Source: Cohnella sp. SGD-V74
Lineage (GTDB): Bacteria > Bacillota > Bacilli > Paenibacillales > Paenibacillaceae
NCBI RefSeq assembly: GCF_003001675.1
Contig: NZ_PVYW01000032.1
Span: 1-64,000, forward strand
Direction: 5' to 3'
DNA: 64,000 nt
Notes under the pieces: generated by a model
Databases searched by the model: none
What the model saw: the letters and a program-made list of their open reading frames with translations, nothing else
Told to the model about the DNA's origin: nothing
In this document: piece after piece, positions 36,348-44,890 of the stretch
How the letters are laid out: the number at the start of each line of letters is the position of its first letter
Position numbering within the stretch: the first letter of the stretch is position 1
Program-made: the position numbers and the translations under genes

Positions 36348-38138
36348 ATGGCAGACCAACAGTTCAGGTGGAAAGGCGAATTCCCGAAGATCGGCATTCG
36401 TCCGACGATTGACGGCCGACGCAGAGGCGTCCGCGAGTCTCTGGAAGAGCAGACGATGAACATGGCAAAAGGCGTTGCCAAGCTTCTCTCCGATCACCTT
36501 CGCTATCCGGACGGCACGCCGGTCGAGTGCGTGATCGCCGACTCGACGATCGGCGGCGTCGCGGAATCCGCGGCCGCGGCGAGCAAGTTCGCCAAGGCAA
36601 ACGTCGGTGTCTCGATCACGGTTACGCCTTGCTGGTGTTACGGCACGGAGACGATGGACATGGATCCAGCGATTCCGAAGGCGGTATGGGGCTTTAACGG
36701 CACGGAGCGTCCGGGCGCGGTCTACTTGGCCGCCGTATTGTCCGCCTATGCACAAAAAGGGCTGCCGGCATTCGGCATCTACGGCAACGACGTTCAGGAC
36801 GCAGGTTCGACGGACATTCCGGAGGACGTTAAAGGCAAGCTGCTGGGCTTTGCGAAAGCTGGACTGGCGGTCGCGCTGATGAAGGGCAAGTCGTATCTGT
36901 CGATGGGCTCTGTATCGATGGGCATCGCGGGCTCGATCGTCAACGACGCCTTCTTCCAGGAGTACCTTGGCCTGCGCACGGAATACGTCGACATGAGCGA
37001 ATTCGTGCGCCGCTTCGACGAGAAGATCTATGATCCGGTCGAGTTCGAGAAAGCGCTTGCCTGGGTGAAGGAAAACTGCATCGAAGGTCCGGACAACAAT
37101 CCGCCTCATCTGCAAACTTCCCGCGAGCAGAAGGACAAGGATTGGGAGACGGTTGTCAAAATGACACTGATCGCACGCGACCTGATGGTTGGCAACCCGC
37201 GTCTGGCCGAGCTTGGCTTCGGCGAAGAAGCGCAGGGCCACAACGCGATCGTGGGCGGCTTCCAAGGCCAGCGCCAATGGACCGACCACTTCCCGAACGG
37301 CGACTTCCTGGAGACGATTCTGAACTCTTCGTTCGACTGGAACGGCATTCGCGCTCCGTATATGGTAGCGACCGAGAATGACAGCCTGAACGGCGCGGTT
37401 ATGCTGTTCGGCAACTTGCTGACGAACACGGCGCAAATCTTCGCAGACGTCCGCACGTACTGGAGTCCCGATTCCGTCGAGCGCGTAACGGGCCATAAGC
37501 TGTCCGGAGCGGCCGAGGGCGGCATCCTGCACTTGATCAACTCCGGCTCGGCGACGATGGACGGCACGGGCGAGCAGACGAAGGACGGCAAGCCGGTTAT
37601 GAAGCCGTTCTGGGAAATTACCGAAGAGGAAGCGCAGAAATGTCTCGACGCCACCTCCTGGCGTCCGGCGTCGGTCGAATACTTCCGTGGGGGCGGCTAT
37701 TCCTCGGACTTCCTGACCCGCGGCGGCATGCCGATGACGATGTCGCGCTTGAACATGGTCAAAGGCATCGGACCGGTGCTCCAGATCGCAGAAGGCTATT
37801 CCGTCGATCTGCCGCCGGAAGTGCACGACGCGCTGGACAAGCGGACTGACCCGACTTGGCCGACGACCTGGTTTGCCCCGATTTTGACGGGCAAGGGCTC
37901 GTTCAAGAACGTGTACGACGTCATGGACAACTGGGGCGCGAACCACGGCTCGATCAGCTTCGGCCACATCGGCGCCGACCTGATCACGCTCGCGTCGATG
38001 CTGCGCATTCCGGTCAGCATGCATAATGTGCCGGATGAGAAAGTTTTCCGTCCGCGGGCATGGGGCCTGTTCGGAACCGACAACCCGGAGAGCGCCGACT
38101 ACCGCGCGTGCGGCAACTTCGGACCGCTGTACAAATAA
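36348..38138 (+). CDS. fucI: L-fucose isomerase
   Basis: 596 residues from ATG 36348, with TTGGAGG just upstream. Full-length FucI: KIGIRPTIDGRRRGVRESLEEQTM at the start, the metal and catalytic region MGSVSMGIAGSIVN, and GFQGQRQWTDHFPNGDFLE in the middle. The enzyme converts L-fucose to L-fuculose in the cytoplasm; FucI enzymes also take D-arabinose. It heads the set fucI-fucA-kinase-fucU. Confidence 0.95.
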   Translation: MADQQFRWKGEFPKIGIRPTIDGRRRGVRESLEEQTMNMAKGVAKLLSDHLRYPDGTPVECVIADSTIGGVAESAAAASKFAKANVGVSITVTPCWCYGTETMDMDPAIPKAVWGFNGTERPGAVYLAAVLSAYAQKGLPAFGIYGNDVQDAGSTDIPEDVKGKLLGFAKAGLAVALMKGKSYLSMGSVSMGIAGSIVNDAFFQEYLGLRTEYVDMSEFVRRFDEKIYDPVEFEKALAWVKENCIEGPDNNPPHLQTSREQKDKDWETVVKMTLIARDLMVGNPRLAELGFGEEAQGHNAIVGGFQGQRQWTDHFPNGDFLETILNSSFDWNGIRAPYMVATENDSLNGAVMLFGNLLTNTAQIFADVRTYWSPDSVERVTGHKLSGAAEGGILHLINSGSATMDGTGEQTKDGKPVMKPFWEITEEEAQKCLDATSWRPASVEYFRGGGYSSDFLTRGGMPMTMSRLNMVKGIGPVLQIAEGYSVDLPPEVHDALDKRTDPTWPTTWFAPILTGKGSFKNVYDVMDNWGANHGSISFGHIGADLITLASMLRIPVSMHNVPDEKVFRPRAWGLFGTDNPESADYRACGNFGPLYK

Positions 38139-38160
38139 TAAATCCGACGACGCTGTCGCA

Positions 38161-38205
38161 AGGGCGTGTCTGAATACTCCGAGGGCGGGTGTTCAGACAC
38201 GCCCT
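38161..38205. repeat. Hairpin between fucI and fucA
   Basis: Perfect 14-bp arms AGGGCGTGTCTGAA (38161-38174) and its complement (38192-38205) around a 17-nt loop. There is no T-run, so it may be an mRNA-stability element or a mobile-element remnant. Its outer nine bases match the ends of the element at 60281-60436. Confidence 0.6.
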
Positions 38206-38260
38206 ACCCCCTTCCGGGACAGGCGGCAGCCGTTTGTCCATAGAATGGAGCCACGCGATT

Positions 38261-38917
38261 ATGAGCAGCCAGGAAATTCGCCAAGAGTTATGCAAATACG
38301 CGCAGAAGACGGTCGCCAACAAACTGGTCGTCGGACCGGGAGGCAACCTCAGCGCGCGCCACGAAGGCAAAATGTACTTGTCCCCGAGCGGCTTCGCGCT
38401 CGACGAAATCCAGCCGGAGCAGTGGGTGGAAGTCGACATCGAGACCGGCCATATTACCGATATCGGTCTGCGTCCTTCATCGGAAGTGCTGATGCATCTG
38501 TACGCCTACCGTCAAAACCCGAACATCGGCGCGATGGTGCACACGCACCCGCCGTATTGCATCGCTTTTACGCTCGTGGAGAAGGATCTGCCGATTATGT
38601 TCCCGGACCAGGCCGCGCTTGTCGGCAAAACCGTCTACGTCGATTACGTGCTGCCGACGACCGATCGGCTTGCCGACGCGGTCGTGGAGAAAATCGAGCA
38701 CTCGTCGATTCTGCTCGGCAATCACGGTCTGGTGACGACCGGACGCAACCTGCGCGAGGCGTACTACCGGACGGAAGTCGTCGAGGAAAGCGCGAAAATT
38801 TTCCTGATCGCCAAGGCGATCAAGGAGCCTAAAGTGTTGACGAAGGAAGAGTTCGAAGAAATCGCCTCCCTGGAGAGCGAGGCTTACCGGATTCAATTGC
38901 TGCAGAAAATGAAATAA
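38261..38917 (+). CDS. fucA: Class II aldolase, L-fuculose-phosphate aldolase-like
   Basis: 218 residues from ATG 38261; the frame is open to 38189 but that part crosses the hairpin. Zinc ligands are visible in MVHTHPPYC and GNHGLVTTG, with the catalytic Glu in RPSSEVLMHLY. It should cleave L-fuculose-1-phosphate to dihydroxyacetone phosphate and lactaldehyde. It lies between fucI and the sugar kinase, as in fucose operons. Confidence 0.9.
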   Translation: MSSQEIRQELCKYAQKTVANKLVVGPGGNLSARHEGKMYLSPSGFALDEIQPEQWVEVDIETGHITDIGLRPSSEVLMHLYAYRQNPNIGAMVHTHPPYCIAFTLVEKDLPIMFPDQAALVGKTVYVDYVLPTTDRLADAVVEKIEHSSILLGNHGLVTTGRNLREAYYRTEVVEESAKIFLIAKAIKEPKVLTKEEFEEIASLESEAYRIQLLQKMK

Positions 38918-38952
38918 GGCGGACGCCGCGAGAAGAGAAGGAGTGAACCGCG

Positions 38953-40446
38953 ATGACCAAAGGAGCTGCCGTGCTGGCCTTCGACATGGGCGCGAGCAGC
39001 GGCCGCGCGCTTGTCGGGCGGCTGACCGAAGGGGATAACGGCAAAAGCAGGCTGGAAGTGACGGAAGTTCACCGTTTTCCCAATCATGCGATCCAGGTCG
39101 GCAAGCATCTGCACTGGGATACGCTCCGGCTGCTGCACGAGATGAAGAAGGGCATCCGCTTCGCCTTCCAGAAGGGCTATGAGCCTGCGACGTTCGGCAT
39201 CGATACGTGGGGCGTCGACTTCGGGCTGCTGGACGCCAGCGGCGAATTGCTCGGCAATCCGTACCATTACCGCGATCCGCATACGGAAGGGCTGATCGAA
39301 GAAGTGAGCGGTCTGATCGGCCAGCGCGCGCTGTTCGAGCAGAGCGGCTTGCAGTTTATGCCGTTCAACACGCTGTACCAGCTCTACGCGATGGTGAAAG
39401 CCGCTTCTCCGAAGCTGGAGGTCGCCAAGACGCTGCTCTTGACGCCCGACTTGCTGGCGTACCTGCTGACCGGGGTCAAATCGTGCGAATTCACGATGGC
39501 GACGACGACGCAGCTGTTCGATCCGGGTAAGCAGGCTTGGAACGTCGAGCTGATGGAGCGGCTCGGCATTCCGTCCCATCTGTTCCTGGAGCCGGTTCAG
39601 CCCGGCACGATCATTGGCCCGCTCTCCCCGGAAGTGCAGGAGGAGCTTGGCGTGCCCGCGATTCGGGCGGTGGCGGTCGGCACGCACGACACCGAATCGG
39701 CGATCGCCGCCGTTCCGGCCGGCGACGAGCCGTTCGCCTTTCTCGTGTGCGGAACTTGGTCGCTGCTCGGAACCGAGATGGACGGACCGCTGCTCAGCGC
39801 GGAGACGATGGAGCTGGAGTTTTCCAACGAAGGCGGCGTGGGCGGCACGTACCAGTTGCTGAAAAACATCATGGGCCTATGGCTGCTGCAGGAGTGCAAG
39901 CGGGAGTGGGACGAACAGGGCAAGGAGATCGGCTTCCCGGAATTGGTTCGTCTGGCCGGGCAAGCCGCGCCGTTCCGCAGTCTTGTCCATCCCGACGATC
40001 CGCGCTTTTTCTCGCCCGGCGGTATGGCAGACAAGATCCGCTCGTTCTGCGCGGAGACGAATCAGCCGATTCCGCAGAGCGAGGGCGAGATCGTCCGCTG
40101 CATTCTCGAAAGCTTGGCGCTGCGTTACCGCCAGGCGCTGGAGCAGGCGGAGAAGCTGACAGGGCGCGTGTACGGCGGCCTTCATATGGTCGGCGGCGGC
40201 ATCCAGAACGAGCTGTTGTGCAGGTTTACCGCTAACGCGATCGGCAAGCCGGTATGGGCCGGTCCGGTCGAGGCGAGCGCGATCGGCAACATGCTGATGC
40301 AGCTCGTCGCGCTCGGAGAGTGCAAGGATTTGAAGGAGGCGCGCGAGCTCGTCGCCGCGTCGTTCCCGGTGGACGTCTACGAGCCGGAGGCGGATGCCGG
40401 ATGGGCGGAAGCTTACGGGACATTTCTGGGCTTCGGACGAGTATGA
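38953..40446 (+). CDS. rhaB: FGGY sugar kinase, rhamnulokinase-like
   Basis: 497 residues with AGAAGGAG upstream. It has the FGGY-family N-terminal phosphate loop FDMGASSGRALVG, the substrate segment FGIDTWGVDFGLLD, and the ATP-domain motif GGGIQNELLCRFTAN. By sequence it is closer to rhamnulokinase (RhaB) than to E. coli FucK. In this context, with FucI and FucA, it probably phosphorylates L-fuculose; substrate preference is inferred. Confidence 0.9.
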   Translation: MTKGAAVLAFDMGASSGRALVGRLTEGDNGKSRLEVTEVHRFPNHAIQVGKHLHWDTLRLLHEMKKGIRFAFQKGYEPATFGIDTWGVDFGLLDASGELLGNPYHYRDPHTEGLIEEVSGLIGQRALFEQSGLQFMPFNTLYQLYAMVKAASPKLEVAKTLLLTPDLLAYLLTGVKSCEFTMATTTQLFDPGKQAWNVELMERLGIPSHLFLEPVQPGTIIGPLSPEVQEELGVPAIRAVAVGTHDTESAIAAVPAGDEPFAFLVCGTWSLLGTEMDGPLLSAETMELEFSNEGGVGGTYQLLKNIMGLWLLQECKREWDEQGKEIGFPELVRLAGQAAPFRSLVHPDDPRFFSPGGMADKIRSFCAETNQPIPQSEGEIVRCILESLALRYRQALEQAEKLTGRVYGGLHMVGGGIQNELLCRFTANAIGKPVWAGPVEASAIGNMLMQLVALGECKDLKEARELVAASFPVDVYEPEADAGWAEAYGTFLGFGRV

Positions 40447-40482
40447 ACCCGTTATGATCGAGTCGAAAAGGGGTTGCTTCGG

Positions 40483-40914
40483 ATGTTAAAAGGGATATCG
40501 AGCCTGATCTCGTCGGAATTGCTGAAAATATTGATGGAGATGGGCCACAGCGACGAGATCGTGCTGGCGGACGGCAATTTTCCGGCGGCCAGCCATGCGC
40601 AGCGTCTCGTTCGCGCCGACGGGCATGGCGCGCCGGAGTTGCTGGACGCGATCCTGCGGCTGTTCCCGTTAGACCAATATGTAGACAAACCCGTCGCGTT
40701 GATGCAAGTCATGCCGGGAGACACGGTCGAGACGCCGATCTGGAACACGTACGGAGAAATTATCGAAGCCCGGACCGGCCTGACCGCGCCGTTCGAGGAA
40801 GTCGAACGATTCGCCTTCTACGAGCGCGCCAAGAAAGCTTATGCGATCGTCGCTACGGGAGAGAGTGCGCTGTACGCCAACTTGATCCTCAAGAAGGGCG
40901 TTATCGCGGAATAG
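40483..40914 (+). CDS. fucU: L-fucose mutarotase (FucU/RbsD family)
   Basis: 143 residues from ATG 40483 with AAAGGGG upstream. The family motifs LMEMGHSDEIVLADGNFPA, carrying the catalytic His, and EVERFAFYERAKKAYAIVATGE are present. It interconverts the anomers of L-fucose to feed FucI. It is the last gene of the pathway; a strong terminator follows. Confidence 0.93.
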   Translation: MLKGISSLISSELLKILMEMGHSDEIVLADGNFPAASHAQRLVRADGHGAPELLDAILRLFPLDQYVDKPVALMQVMPGDTVETPIWNTYGEIIEARTGLTAPFEEVERFAFYERAKKAYAIVATGESALYANLILKKGVIAE

Positions 40915-40980
40915 CCGGAATAGTCAACGGCGCTCTCGAACGGAGAAGCCGAAATAGCGAGGCGACAAGCGAGATTCGAA

Positions 40981-41020
40981 AGCCGGGAAGCAAGTACCGC
41001 TTGCAATTCCGGCTTTTTTT
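40981..41020 (+). terminator. Intrinsic terminator after fucU
   Basis: Stem AGCCGGGAAGCAAG ... CTTGCAATTCCGGCT with small internal mismatches, followed by seven T residues. Confidence 0.85.
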
Positions 41021-41027
41021 CGTTAAG

Positions 41028-41052
41028 ATACTGAATAAATGTTCAGTATTAT
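41028..41052 (+). promoter_or_regulatory. TetR operator overlapping its own promoter
   Basis: Palindrome with arms ATACTGAA (41028-41035) and TTCAGTAT (41042-41049), 6-bp spacer. TATTAT at 41047-41052 is a likely -10 box, so binding would block transcription of the TetR gene. A related half-site lies upstream of the MFS gene. Confidence 0.65.
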
Positions 41053-41071
41053 AGGCGGTGATCGGATCGGG

Positions 41072-41671
41072 ATGAACAAGAAGAAGCTGCAAAGCGAGCA
41101 GACGAAGAAGAAGGTAGCCGACGCGGCGAAAGCGTTGTTCGTTCAGAAAGGGTACAAAGCAACGTCGATCGAGGATATCGTGAACGCGACCGGCAGCAGC
41201 GCGGGCAACATCTATTATCATTTCAAGAGCAAGGAAGGGCTCTTCCTGTACTTGCTGCAGGAATGGGACCGCGAATGGGAGAGTCGCTGGGCCGAGAAGG
41301 AACGACTTTACTCGACGACGAAGGAGAAGCTCTTCGGAATGGCGGAGCAGCTTGTGCTTGAAAATTTGAATCACCCGCTGACGAAAGCTTCGGACGAGTT
41401 CTACAACAATTCGGAAAAGGCGAGCGACGTCGAAGAGCGAATGGCCGAGATGATCGCAGGGTATGTTAGTTTTAACCGCAAATTGCTTCAGGAAGGGATC
41501 GATAGCGGAGAGTTCGTGCCGTTCGATGCCGACCGGCTGGCCGTCGTATTGGATAGTCTGGTTTACGGACTGAGTCAGCATTCGCGAAGATTGGACCAAC
41601 AGGAGGCGCTCTCTCTGTATCGCTTGGCGATGGGGACGTTTCTCTACGGGATTGCCAAGCGGGAAGGGTGA
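41072..41671 (+). CDS. TetR-family regulator
   Basis: 199 residues from ATG 41072; an earlier ATG at 41039 lies inside the operator and -10 region and has no ribosome site. The HTH is KGYKATSIEDIVNATGSSAGNIYYHFKSKEGLF, about residues 27-59. It probably represses itself and the MFS pump 76 bp downstream, since both promoter regions carry TTCAGTAT. The ligand is unknown, likely a drug exported by the pump. Confidence 0.92.
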   Translation: MNKKKLQSEQTKKKVADAAKALFVQKGYKATSIEDIVNATGSSAGNIYYHFKSKEGLFLYLLQEWDREWESRWAEKERLYSTTKEKLFGMAEQLVLENLNHPLTKASDEFYNNSEKASDVEERMAEMIAGYVSFNRKLLQEGIDSGEFVPFDADRLAVVLDSLVYGLSQHSRRLDQQEALSLYRLAMGTFLYGIAKREG

Positions 41672-41674
41672 AGC

Positions 41675-41695
41675 GGGCGAAGTCGCCCTTTTTTT
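41675..41695 (+). terminator. Short intrinsic terminator after the TetR gene
   Basis: GGGCG and CGCCC around AAGT, followed by seven T residues (41689-41695). Confidence 0.7.
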
Positions 41696-41703
41696 ACGTC
41701 ATT

Positions 41704-41725
41704 ATCTAGAATGAATATTCAGTAT
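41704..41725 (+). promoter_or_regulatory. Second TetR operator, upstream of the MFS gene
   Basis: TTCAGTAT at 41718-41725 matches the operator arm upstream of the TetR gene exactly. With the same 6-bp spacing the left arm ATCTAGAA (41704-41711) keeps five of eight positions, and TGAATATTCA is a 10-bp palindrome at 41712-41721. Confidence 0.55.
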
Positions 41726-41747
41726 AAATGTTGGAGGATTTTTCATC

Positions 41748-42947
41748 ATGGAACTGCTTCTTAGAAAAAGAGGGGCGATTCTGCTCCTTATGTTAAACCT
41801 GTTTCTTATTTTCATGGGAATCGGACTTGTCATTCCGGTTATGCCGAAGTATATGACGCTTCTGGACATCAGCGGCAGCGTCGTAGGTTTGCTGGTAGCG
41901 GCTTTCTCGTTGACCCAGCTGCTGTTCTCGCCCCTCGCGGGCCGCTTGTCCGACTCGCTGGGGCGGAAGAAGATCATTGTCGCCGGCATGCTCGTGTTTG
42001 CTTTGTCGGAATGGTTGTTCGGAATCGCGAACTCGACCGTATTGCTCTTCGCGGCCCGTTTTCTCGGCGGGTTGGGCGCGGCGTTGATCATGCCCGCAGT
42101 CATGGCCTACACGGCCGATATGACGACGAACGAAGAACGGGCGCGGGGCATGGGGCTCATTAACGCGGCGATTACGACGGGGTTTATTATCGGACCGGGA
42201 ATCGGAGGTTACCTGGCGGAGTACGGCATCCGCGTGCCGTTCTATGCGGCGGCCGTGGCGGGACTTGCGGCTGCGGCGCTGACCGCGTTCATTTTGCCGG
42301 AATCCCTCTCGTCCGCAGCGGCCGGGAAGAAGGCGGCTCCGCAAAAGCGGCAGAGTCTGTGGAGCATGCTGATCCGCTCTTACCGGGAGCCGTATTTCCT
42401 CAGCCTTATTCTCGTCTTCGTCATGTCGTTCGGTCTGGCCAACTACGAGACGATCTTCGGCTTGTTCGTCGATCACAAGTTCGGGTTCACGCCGAAGGAC
42501 ATCGCCTTTATTTTGACGTTCGGCTCCATCTCGGGGGCCGTCGTGCAGCTGACCGTGTTCGGATGGATTCTGAACAAGTTCGGGGAGAGAAACGTCATTA
42601 CGTTCTGTCTGCTCTCGTGCGGGGTGTTTATTTTGCTGACGATTTTCGTCAGCGGCTTCTGGATGGTATTCGCGGTTACGTTTATCGTCTTCCTGTCGAT
42701 CGATATTTTGCGTCCGGCGATCGGCACGCAGATGTCGAGGATGGCGGAAGAGCGGCAGGGCTACGTCGCGGGGCTCAATTCGGCGTTTACGAGCCTCGGG
42801 AACATTGCCGGTCCGGTCATCGCGGGACTGCTGTTCGATGTGGACGTCAACTATCCGTATGTGCTGGCAGCGGTCGTGCTGATGATCAGCTTCATTTTGG
42901 CCGCGAGGGCGGGGGCTCGGGAGAAGACGGCCTCGGCGGCGGCATGA
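41748..42947 (+). CDS. MFS multidrug efflux transporter (NorA/Bmr-like)
   Basis: 399 residues, 12 hydrophobic helices. The motif A loop GRLSDSLGRKKIIVAG is near residues 64-79, and motif C GFIIGPGIGGYLAE is near 145-158, which marks drug:proton antiporters. TTGGAGG precedes the ATG. Paired with the upstream TetR regulator as an inducible efflux unit. Confidence 0.92.
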   Translation: MELLLRKRGAILLLMLNLFLIFMGIGLVIPVMPKYMTLLDISGSVVGLLVAAFSLTQLLFSPLAGRLSDSLGRKKIIVAGMLVFALSEWLFGIANSTVLLFAARFLGGLGAALIMPAVMAYTADMTTNEERARGMGLINAAITTGFIIGPGIGGYLAEYGIRVPFYAAAVAGLAAAALTAFILPESLSSAAAGKKAAPQKRQSLWSMLIRSYREPYFLSLILVFVMSFGLANYETIFGLFVDHKFGFTPKDIAFILTFGSISGAVVQLTVFGWILNKFGERNVITFCLLSCGVFILLTIFVSGFWMVFAVTFIVFLSIDILRPAIGTQMSRMAEERQGYVAGLNSAFTSLGNIAGPVIAGLLFDVDVNYPYVLAAVVLMISFILAARAGAREKTASAAA

Positions 42948-43017
42948 TCGCCTAAGGCGCTCCGGCCTGTTAAGATAGGAGAAGAAAACAATCGGCCGGA
43001 AACGGAGCTGGAAATCC

Positions 43018-43971
43018 ATGAAGCTGGACCGCCTTCTATCTATCGTGATTTTGCTCGTCAATCGAAGATTCGTTCAAGCCAAGGAGCTTGCGGAGCTGTT
43101 CGAAGTGTCCATTCGGACGATCTATCGGGACATCGATGTCCTGAACCAGGCGGGCATTCCCGTAATCTCTTATCAGGGGGCGGGAGGCGGAATCGGTTTG
43201 TCCGAAGGCTACCGGCTGGATCGCAGCGTGCTGACGGACGGAGAACTGGTCGAAATCGTTAACGCGCTTCAGAGCGTCTCGACGATCTACCCGGACCGAA
43301 ACCGCAAGCTGCTGCTGGAGAAAATGAAAAGTGTCGTCCCGCCGTCGCAATCGGAACAATTCCAGTTGCGGACGAGGCAGCTTATCGTGGATTTGTCTCC
43401 GTGGGGAGGCAGCGGCCATCTGGAGGAAAAGGCGGCGCTGCTGAAGAAGGCGGCGGAAGAGGAGCGATTGGTCGAATTCGCTTATTGCGACGCGCAGGGC
43501 AACGAATCGGCTCGCATCGTCGAGCCGTATACGCTGGTGCTTAAGCGGCAGTCCTGGTATTTGTACGCCTACTGCCGGACGAGGAAGGAATTCCGCTTGT
43601 TCAAGCTGTTTCGGATGAAATCGATCGCGGTCGGGGAGCGGTTTGCCGTGCGAAGGCCGATTGAGCCGGAGCGCCTGCCGTGGAACGAACAATGGCAAGC
43701 CCCCGGCAAGACGACCCGGCTGAAGCTCCGGTTCAGCCGCAGGGCGAGGCATCTTGCCGAGGAGTGGTTCGGCGTCGAGGCGATCGTGGCGGAGACGGCA
43801 GGCGAGGACGGAGAGGAACGATACGTCGTCTGGGCCGAATTTCCCGAGGATCGCTGGCTGTACGGTTTTATCCTCAGCTTCGGTCCGGACGCGGAAGTGC
43901 TGGAGCCGGAATCGATTCGCGAAGAGATCCGGCGGCAGGCCGAAGGTATTTTACGGAAGTACGATGCATAA
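43018..43971 (+). CDS. YafY-type HTH/WYL-domain regulator
   Basis: 317 residues. An N-terminal winged HTH (AKELAELFEVSIRTIYRDIDVL, about 21-42) is followed by the WYL domain (about 140-215, with VLKRQSWYLYAYC and FRLFKLFRM) and a WCX extension to the end. WYL proteins are usually ligand-responsive regulators. The target may be the GyrI-like genes downstream or the MFS gene upstream; neither can be shown. Confidence 0.9.
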   Translation: MKLDRLLSIVILLVNRRFVQAKELAELFEVSIRTIYRDIDVLNQAGIPVISYQGAGGGIGLSEGYRLDRSVLTDGELVEIVNALQSVSTIYPDRNRKLLLEKMKSVVPPSQSEQFQLRTRQLIVDLSPWGGSGHLEEKAALLKKAAEEERLVEFAYCDAQGNESARIVEPYTLVLKRQSWYLYAYCRTRKEFRLFKLFRMKSIAVGERFAVRRPIEPERLPWNEQWQAPGKTTRLKLRFSRRARHLAEEWFGVEAIVAETAGEDGEERYVVWAEFPEDRWLYGFILSFGPDAEVLEPESIREEIRRQAEGILRKYDA

Positions 43972-44012
43972 ACCTGACAGACTATTGTCCAGTTTGCTTC
44001 GGTATAGTGGAA

Positions 44013-44218
44013 CTATATAGGTTGAACCAAGATGCATCGAAGAGTGTGCCCCAATGAAATGGAGAAAGGGAATGGTTTTGCCCGCGCCTCTTGGCTTTGA
44101 GTTGCATACCTATGAAGATCTTATCGATCAGAGCAACTCAAAACAACCTGTCTGAAGCCGGCAAAGCCATCCCTTTCGGAATGCAATGGGCTCCCTTGCG
44201 TGGGTTCAAACTATATAG
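44013..44218. repeat. 206-bp foldback element or structured RNA
   Basis: Three nested inverted repeats. Outer: CTATATAGGTTGAACC (44013-44028) with 44203-44218, one mismatch. Middle: 44065-44082 with 44160-44176, one bulge and one G.U. Inner: TTTGAGTTGC (44096-44105) with GCAACTCAAA (44133-44142). No coding potential. It sits between a WYL regulator and GyrI-like genes. Either a MITE-like element or a long structured RNA; no family recognised. Confidence 0.7.
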
Positions 44219-44242
44219 ATCGCGATCGAAGGGAGATTGGCA

Positions 44243-44890
44243 ATGAGCAGGAAGGTTGATTATAAAAAAGACTTCAAGACGCTCTACTTACCGGGTACGA
44301 CGCCGGAAGTCGTGAAAGTGCCGAGCATGCCGTTCATTGCGGTCGACGGCTCCGGCGACCCGAACGGCGAGGCGTTCGCCAAGGCGACGGAAGCCTTGTA
44401 CAGCTTGAGCTACGCGGTGAAAATGTCTTACCGAAGCGACGACGTGCCGGATGGCTATTACGAGTACACGGTTTTCCCGCTTGAGGGCGTATGGGACTTG
44501 CTTGATCGGTCGAAGCCCGCAACGGACAAAAACAACCTGAAGTACACGATCATGATCCGCCAGCCCGATTTTCTGACCGTACAAGGCTTCAAGCGTTTCC
44601 TGGAAGGGACGAAGAGGAAGAAGCCGAATCCGTTTCTGGAGCAAGCCCGGTTCGAGCAAATCGCGGACGGACTGAGCTGTCAGATGATGCATATCGGAAG
44701 CTTCGACGACGAGCCGGCAAGCTTCGCGCGAATGGAAGCGTTCTGTACGGAGCATGGCTTTATCCGCGCAAGCAAACTCCATCGGGAAATCTATCTGTCC
44801 GATCCCCGCAAGACCGAACCGGCCAGGCTGAAGACGGTGCTAAGATTTTCTGTAATAAAAGGCGACGGCCGGACGGGGGAGAACGAGTGA
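44243..44890 (+). CDS. GyrI-like domain protein
   Basis: 215 residues from ATG 44243, with GAAGGGAG upstream. MPFIAVDGSGDPNGEAFAKA near the start and the duplicated alpha/beta SHS2-type fold are typical of GyrI-like small-molecule binding proteins (YdhR/SbmC relatives). Members bind or hydrolyse toxic small molecules. It overlaps the next gene, which also carries a GyrI-like part. Confidence 0.83.
   Translation: MSRKVDYKKDFKTLYLPGTTPEVVKVPSMPFIAVDGSGDPNGEAFAKATEALYSLSYAVKMSYRSDDVPDGYYEYTVFPLEGVWDLLDRSKPATDKNNLKYTIMIRQPDFLTVQGFKRFLEGTKRKKPNPFLEQARFEQIADGLSCQMMHIGSFDDEPASFARMEAFCTEHGFIRASKLHREIYLSDPRKTEPARLKTVLRFSVIKGDGRTGENE

Noticed and set aside
36324..38024. 566-residue open frame antisense to fucI
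   Set aside because: Same reasoning: no motifs, and the sense strand is a canonical fucose isomerase.
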